A DNA stretch of 37,613 bases from Stappia sp. Lineage in GTDB: Bacteria > Pseudomonadota > Alphaproteobacteria > Rhizobiales > Stappiaceae. The stretch spans positions 284,143-321,755 of the forward strand of contig PBLF01000018.1 in NCBI GenBank assembly GCA_002722295.1, written 5' to 3'. The notes under the pieces are model-generated. The model ran no database searches. It was not told the origin of the DNA and saw nothing but the letters and a program-made list of their open reading frames with translations. The position numbers and the translations under genes were made by a program. This document shows, one piece after another, positions 1-7,522 of this stretch (its first letter is position 1; each line of letters starts with the position of its first letter).

Positions 1-73
1 ACGATGTGGTTCGTGAGGACTTCATCGGACCTTCAGTGGCTGCCTGGTGGAGTGCGCCCATTCTTGCGATCAC
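1..73 (-). CDS. Start of an unidentified gene downstream of the SsuA-like binding protein (partial)
   Basis: The minus strand is open from a GTG at 71-73 to the window edge, and this GTG overlaps the TGA stop of the binding-protein gene (70-72). An in-frame ATG lies at 59-61. Only about 24 residues are visible, beginning VIARMGALHQ, with no recognisable motif. From context (gene directly after an ABC substrate-binding protein, with a 4-base overlap) an ABC permease or ATPase would be the natural guess, but the residues shown do not prove it. It could also be non-coding. Confidence 0.35.
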   Translation of the reverse strand, partial: MIARMGALHQAATEGPMKSSRTTS

Positions 74-1065
74 AAATAGAAGCCGCTGTCGGGCAGCTTG
101 CCGTTGATCGCGTCCATGTCCGGTCCGCTCATTGCGGACAGCATCCGCTCGACATCGGCTCGGGCTTCCTTGGCGGGGCGCGCGACGAGATTGGAATAAG
201 GGACCGAGGCCGCGAGCAGGGGAGCTGGCATTCCGAGCGCTTCCGTCGCGTGGGCGGCAGCAGTGGCCGGGTGCGCGAGAACCTCCGGTGTCGCGGAATC
301 GATCGCCGAGAGAAGTGCCGGCACGGCATTGCCGTGGGCATCCAGGAAGGGCGCCGTGATCGCCAGTCCGGCTTGCGGCAGGACCGGCGCGGCCCCCGTC
401 ATTGCGCCCCACGCCGCCTGCAGATCTATGGAACGGCGAATGTCTTTTCCGGCCTGGGCGCCGGCGATCACCGCGGCCGATGTCGAGGGTTCGGCCGTCA
501 AGGCGGCTTCCACCCGGCCGGCCAGAAGAAGTTGCATCGCCTCGATCGGAGAGCCGGCATAGGTGATGTCGAGGTCCGCTGATGGGGCGAGCCCGCGATG
601 GGCGAGCAGTCTGTTGAAAAGGATTTCAGGCGTGTCGCCCCGAAACGGGACCGCGACCGTGCGTCCGCGCAGGTCCGAGATGTCGGCGATGCTTGCGTCG
701 GCTGAGGCGACGTAGAGCAACCCGTTTGTCATCACGTTGGCCAGCCGGATCGGATAGCCGCGATTGTAGAGGTTTGCCGCTGCTTGCACGGGAACGATCG
801 AAAGCTGGATTGCGCCGGAGGTCAGGCCTGCCCGCAATTCATCCGGGTTGCGCCAGGTTGTCAGGCTGGTTGTCGCGGCGATCCCGGCGAACCGGTTTGT
901 CGCGACCGCATGCGCGAGGGTGACGGAAGGGCCGGCTGGCGGACCGTAGAGTGCCAGTTCAGGAACCAGGGGGGAGGCATGCAACGACGCGGGCATGGCG
1001 AGCAGGGTGGCTCCACCGAGCGCGGTGCGGAGCACTGTGCGGCGCGAGAGGGACGTAGAGATCAT
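70..1065 (-). CDS. Tat-exported ABC transporter substrate-binding protein, SsuA/NMT1-like
   Basis: 331 aa. The ATG at 1063-1065 is chosen because it overlaps the stop of the upstream DUF454 gene by 4 bases (ATGA) and opens a twin-arginine signal peptide (LSRRTVLRTALGG, then an Ala-rich hydrophobic stretch ending near ALHAS). The mature protein has the layout of the SsuA/THI5-like periplasmic family: an early G-P-P-A-G-P ligand-loop region, a GAIQLSIVP stretch where the domain sees its ligand, DLRGRTVAVP, and a late 'GSPIEAMQLLLAGRVEAAL' hinge block. Family ligands include sulfonates, nitrate, bicarbonate and pyrimidine precursors; the ligand here cannot be read. Being co-transcribed with a DUF454 membrane protein and facing a TonB receptor suggests the periplasmic step of an uptake route that starts at the outer membrane. 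A permease may follow past the window edge. Confidence 0.8.
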   Translation of the reverse strand: MISTSLSRRTVLRTALGGATLLAMPASLHASPLVPELALYGPPAGPSVTLAHAVATNRFAGIAATTSLTTWRNPDELRAGLTSGAIQLSIVPVQAAANLYNRGYPIRLANVMTNGLLYVASADASIADISDLRGRTVAVPFRGDTPEILFNRLLAHRGLAPSADLDITYAGSPIEAMQLLLAGRVEAALTAEPSTSAAVIAGAQAGKDIRRSIDLQAAWGAMTGAAPVLPQAGLAITAPFLDAHGNAVPALLSAIDSATPEVLAHPATAAAHATEALGMPAPLLAASVPYSNLVARPAKEARADVERMLSAMSGPDMDAINGKLPDSGFYL

Positions 1066-1961
1066 TGCGTGTCTCCAGGTTCTTGGGTGCCAGTAATTTT
1101 GGACGGACGCTTGCGTAACCCTTCCCGAACGGCCGATCCCAGCACGAGGACAAGGGCCGTCGGCACGGCATAGAGGTGAAGTGCTCCGGCGGGCCCGAGG
1201 TGCTCCAGGGACATGAAGCCGAGATCCGTGCCGAAAACGACATGCAGTCCAATCAGCGCCGCGGTGGCGATTGGCCAAAGCGTGAGCCGCTCGCGGACGC
1301 TATTCAGGCTTGCCGAGGCGATCAGAAGCCCCAGCCAGACAGGTCCCCAGGCGATGACCAGAACACCGAGTCCGGCAAGGGTCACGAGGATTGAAAAGCC
1401 AAGATCCAGAGGCCAAAGGCCACCGCGCCAGGTGGCGAGGGCCACGGCAGTGGCGAGCAGTCCGGCCAGGAGCAACACGTGCGCCCAAAGGCGATACCAG
1501 CGAGCAGGGCGGCGTTTTTTGCGGTGCTCCGGTTGCAAGGAGCGCGATGTCCCCAGAGGGGCGGAGACACCGGGCCGGGTGAGAATGAAGAGGGAGGCGC
1601 CACACATGCAGACCGCCTGAATGGCCAGGACCCACCAGACCGCCCCCAGGGCGATGCTGGCGCCTAGTACGGTGGCCATCGTCGCAACGGCACCCACCTT
1701 GTGACGAGTGGCGATTGCACCTTTCGACCTCCAGGCGGCAAGGGTGGGGCCGAATGTCGCACTGTCTTCCAGCCATCGCTTCAGGCGCGGAGAGCCCTTG
1801 CCGAAAGCCGCCGCGGCAAGGAGCGCGAAGGGAGTCGTGGGAACGATTGGCAGCACGATTCCTGCGGTCCCCGCCGCTAAAGCGGTCCAGCCCAGTGCCA
1901 GCCAGACATGCCGTTGGGCGATACCCGCTTTTCTTGATCCGCTCGGTGCATTCGGCGACAT
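1062..1961 (-). CDS. DUF454 (YbaN-type) inner-membrane protein with an extra C-terminal membrane domain
   Basis: 299 aa, starting at ATG 1959-1961 behind GAGG. Residues about 18-125 match the DUF454/YbaN family: LGWTALAAGTAGIVLP, then PTTPFALLAAAAFGKGSPR, a 'FGPTLAAW' block and a second hydrophobic hairpin ending in FILTRPG. Stand-alone YbaN proteins end about there (115-130 aa). Here a basic linker (EHRKKRRPARW) leads into a second domain of about 130 residues with some four hydrophobic segments that I do not recognise. DUF454 has no firm biochemical role but often sits with iron or haem genes. It heads a two- or three-gene operon with the Tat-exported binding protein, overlapping it by 4 bases, and an operator-like palindrome lies 14 bases upstream of the start codon. 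Confidence 0.75.
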   Translation of the reverse strand: MSPNAPSGSRKAGIAQRHVWLALGWTALAAGTAGIVLPIVPTTPFALLAAAAFGKGSPRLKRWLEDSATFGPTLAAWRSKGAIATRHKVGAVATMATVLGASIALGAVWWVLAIQAVCMCGASLFILTRPGVSAPLGTSRSLQPEHRKKRRPARWYRLWAHVLLLAGLLATAVALATWRGGLWPLDLGFSILVTLAGLGVLVIAWGPVWLGLLIASASLNSVRERLTLWPIATAALIGLHVVFGTDLGFMSLEHLGPAGALHLYAVPTALVLVLGSAVREGLRKRPSKITGTQEPGDTQ

Positions 1962-1974
1962 GGAAGCCTCAATA

Positions 1975-1989
1975 GGTATTTCAAATACC
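1975..1989. promoter_or_regulatory. Perfect inverted repeat, candidate NsrR/Rrf2 operator
   Basis: GGTATTT-C-AAATACC is a perfect 7+1+7 palindrome between the divergent DUF454 and TonB-receptor genes. Its centre, ATTT-N-AAAT, is the core of operators known for NsrR-type Rrf2 repressors. It lies 14 bases upstream of the DUF454 start codon, so a bound protein would block that promoter or its 5' leader. A 10-of-15 match occurs at 4982-4996, in front of the Rrf2 gene of this locus. Confidence 0.55.
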
Positions 1990-2213
1990 GATTTTCATGC
2001 TATCCATACGCCGCCTTGATCCTGAATGAAAGAGTCAACTTTCGAGTGGGTGCAGGTGAGGCGCTCCGGTCGATGCCGCCGCGAAACAGGTGGGCACGCT
2101 CGCAGCGTCGATGACAACCGGGTCCAGCCACCGCCTCAGGGAATCTGCAGCCTCCCGAAAGGCGCCAGCCAAACCAGACGAGCAATCAATGCAAGACAGG
2201 TTTGGAAAGCGAT
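1990..2213 (+). other. Intergenic leader of the TonB-receptor gene
   Basis: This 224-base stretch separates the palindrome at 1975-1989 from the TonB-receptor start. I see no open frame with a convincing ribosome-binding site. If the receptor promoter lies near the palindrome, the mRNA would carry a leader of about 200 bases. The second half (about 2120-2180) contains GCCACCG, CAGGGAAT and CCAGCCAAACCAGAC blocks that faintly recall the 3' half of a cobalamin riboswitch. The family's most conserved 5' blocks are absent, so no riboswitch is called. Confidence 0.25.
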
Positions 2214-4487
2214 ATGTTCACTCCCCCTCGCCCCATGGATCGGCAGGAAGGCAGGCTTGCGCGGCGACAGTCGGGCCGTGGGCTTTCACGATTGTCGCTG
2301 CTCGCCTCGACGGCGATATTGGTGCTGGCCGGGAGCGAGCAGGGCGTCGCGCAATCCGCGACACCCGGAGCGGTCGTTCTCGACAAGATCTTCCTTGATG
2401 TGTTGCGCAGCGACCTTGAAGAGCGGCTGGACGCGATCGCCGGCGGTGGCGCGGTTGTGGCTGCGGACGACTATCCCGACTCCGGAAACCTGACGATCGC
2501 CCGTGCGCTTGCGACCGTACCTGGTGTGGTCGTGCAGGACTTTTTCGGAGGCCACGATCAGCCCCGTGTCCAGATTCGAGGCTCGGGACTGCAGCAGAAT
2601 CCCGTTGAGCGCGGCGTGCTCATGCTACAGGACGGCCTGCCGCTCAACCGGGCGGACGGGTCGTATATCGTGGGTTTTGCAAATCCGCGTCAGGCGGATG
2701 CGATCGAGGTTTTCCGCGGATACACCTCGAACCGGCTCGGCGCGACCTCTCTCGGCGGTGCGCTGAACTTCATCTCGCCGACCGGGTGGGCGGATCCGGG
2801 AGGCAAGCTGGTGGCCGGGGGAGGAAGCTTTGGCCAGGCGGGTGTCGCCGGCCAGTTCGGCTTCGGGACCGACAGCTACGACGGCCTGTTTCACTTCGAC
2901 GCCAGCCGCCGCGACGGCTTCCGGGACTACAACGAGTCGAGCCGCATCAGCGCCGGTGCGAATGTCGGAGTGGAAGTGTCGGATATGGTGACGACCCGCA
3001 TCTTCGCCGGATATACGGATCTGGGTTTCGATGTCGCCGGCCCGCTGCCGAAAAGCTACATGAAGTCGGACCCGCGTCAGGTCTTTTCGGGACCTGTCGT
3101 TTCCGCGGGAGGGGTAAGTTTTCCGGGACCGAATGTGGTTCGTGACCGACCGAGACGCGATGCGAGCCAGTTCCTCGTCGGATCGAGAACGACGGTCGAA
3201 CTCGATGAGCACACCGTTGATGTGGCGCTCGGCTACACCTACACGAAAGACAGCTTCCGCTTTCCGATTCCCTCGGGCATTCGCGAGACCGAAGGTGGCG
3301 ACTTTATCGGTGTGCTGCGCTATGCCTTCAAGCCCGATGCGGCGGCCACATTGCCTCTGTTCGAGGCGACCGCGCGATATGCCCTCGGTTCCGCTTCGCG
3401 CGACTACTTCCTGAATCGCGCCGGGACGCAGGGCGACCGGTTCGGCCAGAATGAGCTCGATGCTTCCACCCTGTCGGTTCATGCAGGCTTCAATGTCCCG
3501 CTCCTGTCCGAGCTTACGGTTTCGCCCGCCATCTCGTTTTCCCATTCCGTCCGCGACAATCGCGATGTCTATGACAGGGCGACCAGACCCACCATCGCCT
3601 ACAATCCGGGCAACCCCACTGTGGCGCTGCCGGATGGGGCGGTGCCAACGGAAAGCACGAGCTATTCCCGCTCCTATAGCGGATGGACGCCGAGCCTCGG
3701 CCTCACTTATCGCGTCGGCGAGACCCAGACGCTCTTTGCTGCCGTGAGCCGGAGTTTCGAGCCGCCGACCCACGACGATCTTCTCGCCACGGTCAACGGC
3801 ACGCCGAACAGCAGCCCGGGGCGGCCCAATCCCGGAAATCCCGGGCTGCCGGCGTCGGCCTTCCGTACTCCCGATCTCGACGCCCAGACTGCCTCCACCG
3901 TGGAAGCGGGGTGGCGTGGGCGTTCAGGAAAGCTGTCCTGGGATGTCGTCGCCTACTATTCCTGGGTGAACAATGAGCTGTTGAGCCTGCGCGATGTCAC
4001 GGGCGCCTCCCTTGGTGCGGTCAACGCAGGCGACACGCGCCATTTCGGCGTCGAACTCGGCTTGGGTGCGACGCTCACCGACTGGCTGAGCGGGCGCATT
4101 GCCTACACATTCCAGGATTTCCGGTTCCGCAATGATCCCGTGCGCGGCGACAACCTTCTGGCTGGGGCTCCCAGGCATCTTCTCCAGGTCGCGCTGCAGG
4201 TGCAGGCAAGCGAGAAGTGGAGTCTGGGGGTGTCGCTCAAATGGGTTCCCGACCGCACCCCGGTCGACAACATGAACACCCTGTTTGCGGATCCCTATGC
4301 CTTGGTCGACCTGCGCAGTGAATACAGGATCAGCGACACGGTGTCGGTCTTTGGAGAGGTGACCAATCTCTTTGATGTCACCTATGCCTCCTCGACCCTG
4401 ATTGTCGACCAGGCCCGGGTGGACCAGGCAGCCTTCCTGCCGGGGGACGGGCGTGCCCTTTATGCCGGGCTCAAGGCGCGGTTCTGA
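2214..4487 (+). CDS. TonB-dependent outer-membrane receptor, FecA-like
   Basis: 757 aa. ATG 2214 is chosen over an in-frame TTG at 2202 and a later ATG at 2235 because GGAAAG lies just ahead of it. A long basic N-terminus (RLARRQSGRGLSR) is followed by a hydrophobic signal core ending near GVAQ. The plug domain (residues about 65-190) shows PRVQIRGSGLQQ, MLQDGLPLNRADG, IEVFRGYTSNRLG and LGGALNFISPTG, the pattern of FecA-like receptors. The rest is a beta-barrel ending LYAGLKARF with the C-terminal Phe needed for outer-membrane assembly. I see no clear FecA-type N-terminal signalling domain or adjacent sigma/anti-sigma pair. It is divergent from the DUF454/binding-protein operon and convergent with an NsrR-type regulator, so it probably takes up the same ligand. 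Substrate unknown; iron chelate, haem or copper are all possible. Confidence 0.85.
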   Translation: MFTPPRPMDRQEGRLARRQSGRGLSRLSLLASTAILVLAGSEQGVAQSATPGAVVLDKIFLDVLRSDLEERLDAIAGGGAVVAADDYPDSGNLTIARALATVPGVVVQDFFGGHDQPRVQIRGSGLQQNPVERGVLMLQDGLPLNRADGSYIVGFANPRQADAIEVFRGYTSNRLGATSLGGALNFISPTGWADPGGKLVAGGGSFGQAGVAGQFGFGTDSYDGLFHFDASRRDGFRDYNESSRISAGANVGVEVSDMVTTRIFAGYTDLGFDVAGPLPKSYMKSDPRQVFSGPVVSAGGVSFPGPNVVRDRPRRDASQFLVGSRTTVELDEHTVDVALGYTYTKDSFRFPIPSGIRETEGGDFIGVLRYAFKPDAAATLPLFEATARYALGSASRDYFLNRAGTQGDRFGQNELDASTLSVHAGFNVPLLSELTVSPAISFSHSVRDNRDVYDRATRPTIAYNPGNPTVALPDGAVPTESTSYSRSYSGWTPSLGLTYRVGETQTLFAAVSRSFEPPTHDDLLATVNGTPNSSPGRPNPGNPGLPASAFRTPDLDAQTASTVEAGWRGRSGKLSWDVVAYYSWVNNELLSLRDVTGASLGAVNAGDTRHFGVELGLGATLTDWLSGRIAYTFQDFRFRNDPVRGDNLLAGAPRHLLQVALQVQASEKWSLGVSLKWVPDRTPVDNMNTLFADPYALVDLRSEYRISDTVSVFGEVTNLFDVTYASSTLIVDQARVDQAAFLPGDGRALYAGLKARF

Positions 4488-4499
4488 TGCAGGGGCGGA

Positions 4500-4537
4500 G
4501 GGCGGTGGCGGTTCGCAACTGGACAGGCGCACCGCCC
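4500..4537. terminator. Stem-loop between convergent TonB-receptor and Rrf2 genes
   Basis: GGGCGGTG at 4500-4507 pairs exactly with CACCGCCC at 4530-4537, with a 22-base loop that can pair further (GCG with CGC). It begins 12 bases past the receptor stop and ends 5 bases before the Rrf2 stop, so it could serve both genes. There is no T-tract on either side, so an efficient intrinsic terminator is uncertain. Confidence 0.35.
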
Positions 4538-4542
4538 GCCGC

Positions 4543-4959
4543 TCAGGCCGGCGACAGCGGAGCGAGCGCAACATCCGCGAGGGTCGCCTTGTCCAGATCG
4601 GCAAGGAAAGCCGCCTCGGCCGATCGCAAGCGTGCCTTCAGGCGGCACCTTCCGTTCAACGTGCAGGTGCCGCCCTCGGGTGTGAAGCATTCGACAAGCG
4701 AGTGGCCGTCCTCCAGCAGGCGCACGACGTTGCCGAGTACGATGCGTTCCGCCGGTTGGGCGAGAACGGCACCTCCGCGACCGCCGCGACGGGTCTCTAC
4801 CAGGCCACCCTGGGAGAGTCGTTGCATGATCTTCGCCAGGTGATTGCGCGACAATACGAACTCCGCCGCGAATTCCGCTGTTGTAAAAGCGCGCTCAGGT
4901 TCGCTGGCCATCCGCATCAGCATGCGCAAACCGTAGTCTGTGAAAGATGTGAGACGCAT
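4543..4959 (-). CDS. Rrf2-family Fe-S repressor, NsrR-like
   Basis: 138 aa from ATG 4957-4959, which gives the standard family start MRLTSFTDYGLR. The N-terminal winged helix (residues 1-75) includes SRNHLAKIMQRLSQGG (recognition region) and the wing GGRGGAVLAQPA. Cys91, Cys99 and Cys105 (ECF..., GTCT..., GRCRLK) form the cluster-ligand set, and Asp8 in FTDYG is the fourth ligand described for NsrR. RirA proteins usually have Asn there (FTNYA-like), which favours NsrR. The ending FLADLDKATLADV is also typical of NsrR. Known NsrR proteins carry [4Fe-4S] and release DNA on reaction with NO. The gene converges on the TonB receptor and has a candidate autoregulatory site 23 bases upstream. An iron- or redox-sensing role is the main alternative. 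Confidence 0.85.
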   Translation of the reverse strand: MRLTSFTDYGLRMLMRMASEPERAFTTAEFAAEFVLSRNHLAKIMQRLSQGGLVETRRGGRGGAVLAQPAERIVLGNVVRLLEDGHSLVECFTPEGGTCTLNGRCRLKARLRSAEAAFLADLDKATLADVALAPLSPA

Positions 4960-4981
4960 TGCCTGTTCGGCCCTTTGAAGA

Positions 4982-4996
4982 GGTAACTGCAATACT
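4982..4996. promoter_or_regulatory. Degenerate copy of the 1975-1989 palindrome ahead of the Rrf2 gene
   Basis: GGTAACTGCAATACT matches the perfect site GGTATTTCAAATACC at 10 of 15 positions, including both outer GGTA/TAC arms and the inner AA. It lies 23 bases upstream of the Rrf2 start codon, a position expected for autoregulation. A second, unrelated inverted repeat (GTTTCA 5017-5022, TGAAAC 5037-5042) lies in the same intergenic region. Confidence 0.35.
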
Positions 4997-5208
4997 CATT
5001 ATCGTGCCTGCGTTCCGTTTCAAACTCAACGTGCGGTGAAACAGTCACGCTCCACCAGACCAAGATCCCTTCAACCCGGGGTCCTGCCCGCCAAGCTCTT
5101 GCCGTCCGGGATTGGACATGGCGCTCTGAGCCGGTAAGTTTCCGGTGTCTTCGGCGCGGTCGAGCACTATTGTCCGGTGATCGCAGGATCACTGCAGGGA
5201 GGGGCGGA

Positions 5209-5829
5209 ATGACTTGGGAAACGTGGCTCGCCTATACAATCGCCTGTGCTGTCCTGACCGCTATCCCGGGGCCGAGTGTCCTGCTTGTGATCGGGCAATC
5301 GCTCACGCGCGGAAAGACCGCCGCGATGATGTGCATTCTGGGTGATGTCATCGGGAGCATCGTTCTGGTCGGGCTGTCTTTCGCCGGAGTGGGAGCCATT
5401 CTGGCGGCGTCCGCCGTCCTGTTCCAGATCGTCAAATGGGCAGGTGTGTTCTATCTCGCGTGGCTCGGCTACATGCAGATCGTGGATGCCCGACGCATCC
5501 GCGAAGACCTGTTGGTCACGCCGGCAAAAGGGTCCTCCTGGGGGAGCTTCTGGGCCGGAACGGTGACGGCGATCCTGAATCCCAAGGCGATCGTCTTCTA
5601 TATGGCGTTTCTCGCCCAGTTCATCGATCCCGCAGGTGACCTGCCGCTCCAGCTCGTACTGCTGACGCTGACCTCCAGCCTCGTGATCGTTGTGCTCCTG
5701 ACAGGCTACGTGCTGATTGCTTCCGGCGCGCGGACGCTGTTCCAGAGCCGGCGGGCGCGCCGGAACATGGGATATGCCGGCGGAGGCTTCATGATCGGCG
5801 GAAGCGTTCTGATGGCGACGACCCGTTAG
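5209..5829 (+). CDS. LysE/RhtB-family amino-acid exporter
   Basis: 206 aa. ATG 5209 is preceded by AGGGAGGGG; earlier in-frame codons lack such a site. The first membrane segment contains the family signature AIPGPSVLLVIGQSLTRG, followed by a glycine-rich second segment, a central hydrophilic loop, FWAGTVTAILNPKAIVFY and two C-terminal helices, six segments in all. LysE/RhtB proteins export amino acids or related metabolites (Lys, homoserine, Thr, Leu) using the proton gradient; the substrate here cannot be assigned. It is monocistronic, divergent from the Rrf2 gene and convergent with a second LysE paralogue 55 bases away. Confidence 0.85.
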   Translation: MTWETWLAYTIACAVLTAIPGPSVLLVIGQSLTRGKTAAMMCILGDVIGSIVLVGLSFAGVGAILAASAVLFQIVKWAGVFYLAWLGYMQIVDARRIREDLLVTPAKGSSWGSFWAGTVTAILNPKAIVFYMAFLAQFIDPAGDLPLQLVLLTLTSSLVIVVLLTGYVLIASGARTLFQSRRARRNMGYAGGGFMIGGSVLMATTR

Positions 5830-5884
5830 ACGCCTCTACCTGGACATCGCCGTTGGGGCGTTGCCTTCTCCGGAAAGCCTCGTC

Positions 5885-6532
5885 TCAGGTCAGCCGATAG
5901 GAAAAGAGCCTGATCGCGGCGGCGCCAAAGAGCGTGCCGATAACGGCGTCGATCGGTCGCCGGGCCGCGAGATACATGCGCGACGCCCTCCGGGTGGAAA
6001 ACAGAAGCGCATAGCCGACGAACACCGTGATTCCGATCAGCGCGCACAGCAGGATCGCCGTGGCCAGAAAAGGCAGCGGAGCGGTGTTCAGCCCGCCCAC
6101 GGAAAGCGTGGCCATCCAGACGAGCGGCGCCTTCGGATTCGTCAGATGCAGGAGAAGTCCCTGGACGAAGCAGGAAAGCGGCCTGTTGCTTCCGGAGGCG
6201 CGGAGCCTGGCTTCGACGCCGGGTGTCAGGGCGGAGCGCCAGGCTTTGAACGCAAGAAAAAGCAGGTACAGGCCGCCGGCGACCTTCAGCAGGGTAAAAA
6301 GGGTCGCCGAGGTCTTGAGTGCCGCGACGAAGCCGAGCGCCGCCACGGTTGCCCAGGCCATGGAGCCGAGCACGACGCCAAGGGACAAGGCAACCGCCGG
6401 TGCCCGGCCGCGTGCCATGGCCGTCCCGAGGATCATCAGTGTCGCCGGACCGGGACTGGCGACGCCGACCGTAAAGATCGTGAGAATGACAAGCAGGCCC
6501 GAGAGATTTTCGGACAGGGCGGAGGTGATCAT
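5885..6532 (-). CDS. LysE/RhtB-family exporter (second copy)
   Basis: 215 aa, six hydrophobic segments. The signature VASPGPATLMILGTAMARG lies in the first segment and LLLHLTNPKAPLVWMATLS in the fourth. It is clearly diverged from the 5209 gene, so this is not a recent tandem duplication. It starts 14 bases after the end of the hydroxyacid dehydrogenase gene and is probably co-transcribed with it; no strong Shine-Dalgarno sequence precedes ATG 6530-6532. An exporter joined to a beta-hydroxyacid dehydrogenase could vent an amino- or hydroxyacid intermediate, but that is inference. Confidence 0.85.
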   Translation of the reverse strand: MITSALSENLSGLLVILTIFTVGVASPGPATLMILGTAMARGRAPAVALSLGVVLGSMAWATVAALGFVAALKTSATLFTLLKVAGGLYLLFLAFKAWRSALTPGVEARLRASGSNRPLSCFVQGLLLHLTNPKAPLVWMATLSVGGLNTAPLPFLATAILLCALIGITVFVGYALLFSTRRASRMYLAARRPIDAVIGTLFGAAAIRLFSYRLT

Positions 6533-6546
6533 GCGCGGCGGTGCCT

Positions 6547-7440
6547 TCAGCGGGAACCGGTCTCCGTACGCATGTCGATGGCGCGAATGACCGATATCAT
6601 GTCGTCTTCTTCAAGCTCCATTGTGTCTGTCTCGCCATAGAGATCAAGACAGACGTCCATCAGGGGGGAGGCAATCTCCGCGGACCGGGCGGCTTCCACG
6701 ACGAGGCGACTGTTCTTCAGCACATCGGCGATACCCGCCTGACGGGAGAAATCGCCCGCCAGGAGCTTTTCCGCCTTGATCCTGGAGACGTCGCTGGCCA
6801 TCGGACCGGCGTTCAGGATCTCCGTGAACCGGGTCATGTCGAGACCGTGCCGCGCGGCGAAATGCGAGGCCTCCGCCAGTCCCGTGACCAGAGTGATCAG
6901 GAACGTGTTGACCGCAAGCTTCATGTGAAGCGCGCCGGGCACCGCCCCGCAGTCGACGATTTCCTTGCAAAGGGGAGCCAGAAGCGGTCGCAGGCGGGCG
7001 CAAACCTCGGGGTCGCCGGCAAGCATGCCGACCAGTTGACCGGCCTCGGCCGGCTTTCGCGAACCCGAGACGGGGGCCTCGACGTAACACCCGCCGGCGG
7101 CGCCGATGTCATCGGCCAGCAAACTCGAATACTCCGCCGAAAGCGTGCTCATGGAAACGATGGTCCGTCCTGCGACACGCGCGGCGAAGCCCGGGCCATG
7201 CCTGTCCAGAACCGCATCCGTCGCTGCGTCGTTCTCCAGCATCAGGATAATAGTTCCGCATCGCGCAAAGAGGTCCGTGGCATCGGAAGCAACCTGAGCG
7301 CCGGCTCGTTCCAGCGGGGCGCAGCGCTCGCGCGTCCGGTTCCACACCACGAGCGGTGTGCCGGCCCCGACCAGGTTCAGCGCCATTGGTTCGCCCATCG
7401 TACCGAGGCCGATGAAGCCGACTGCCGTTTCAACCGTCAT
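6547..7440 (-). CDS. NAD(P)-dependent beta-hydroxyacid dehydrogenase, 3-hydroxyisobutyrate dehydrogenase family
   Basis: 297 aa, ATG 7438-7440 behind GGAGG. The N-terminal Rossmann domain opens with VGFIGLGTMGEPMALNL. VVWNRTRERC carries an Arg after the second strand, which hints at NADP preference. The substrate loop YVEAPVSGSRKPAEAGQL and the helical C-domain helix GALHMKLAVNTFL with the catalytic Lys and the conserved Asn are intact. Family members oxidise 3-hydroxyisobutyrate, tartronate semialdehyde, 6-phosphogluconate relatives or succinic semialdehyde (GLYR type). The exact substrate is not determined. It lies between an MFS gene (82 bases upstream) and a LysE gene (14 bases downstream), all on the minus strand. 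Confidence 0.85.
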   Translation of the reverse strand: MTVETAVGFIGLGTMGEPMALNLVGAGTPLVVWNRTRERCAPLERAGAQVASDATDLFARCGTIILMLENDAATDAVLDRHGPGFAARVAGRTIVSMSTLSAEYSSLLADDIGAAGGCYVEAPVSGSRKPAEAGQLVGMLAGDPEVCARLRPLLAPLCKEIVDCGAVPGALHMKLAVNTFLITLVTGLAEASHFAARHGLDMTRFTEILNAGPMASDVSRIKAEKLLAGDFSRQAGIADVLKNSRLVVEAARSAEIASPLMDVCLDLYGETDTMELEEDDMISVIRAIDMRTETGSR

Positions 7441-7522
7441 GAAAACGCCTCCAGAGATCCGTTTGGACCAAGAGTAGGCGTCGTTCGATCTTCATAAAAA
7501 CGAATGTTTGTGGACTTTGACT

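Noticed and set aside
2120..2180. Possible cobalamin riboswitch
   Set aside because: Only loose matches to 3' blocks are seen. The conserved AATAGGGAA, GGTGC and GCAACTG blocks are missing, so no call is made.
5209..6532. The two LysE genes as a recent inverted duplication
   Set aside because: They share only the family signature; the sequences differ throughout and there is no extended nucleotide similarity.
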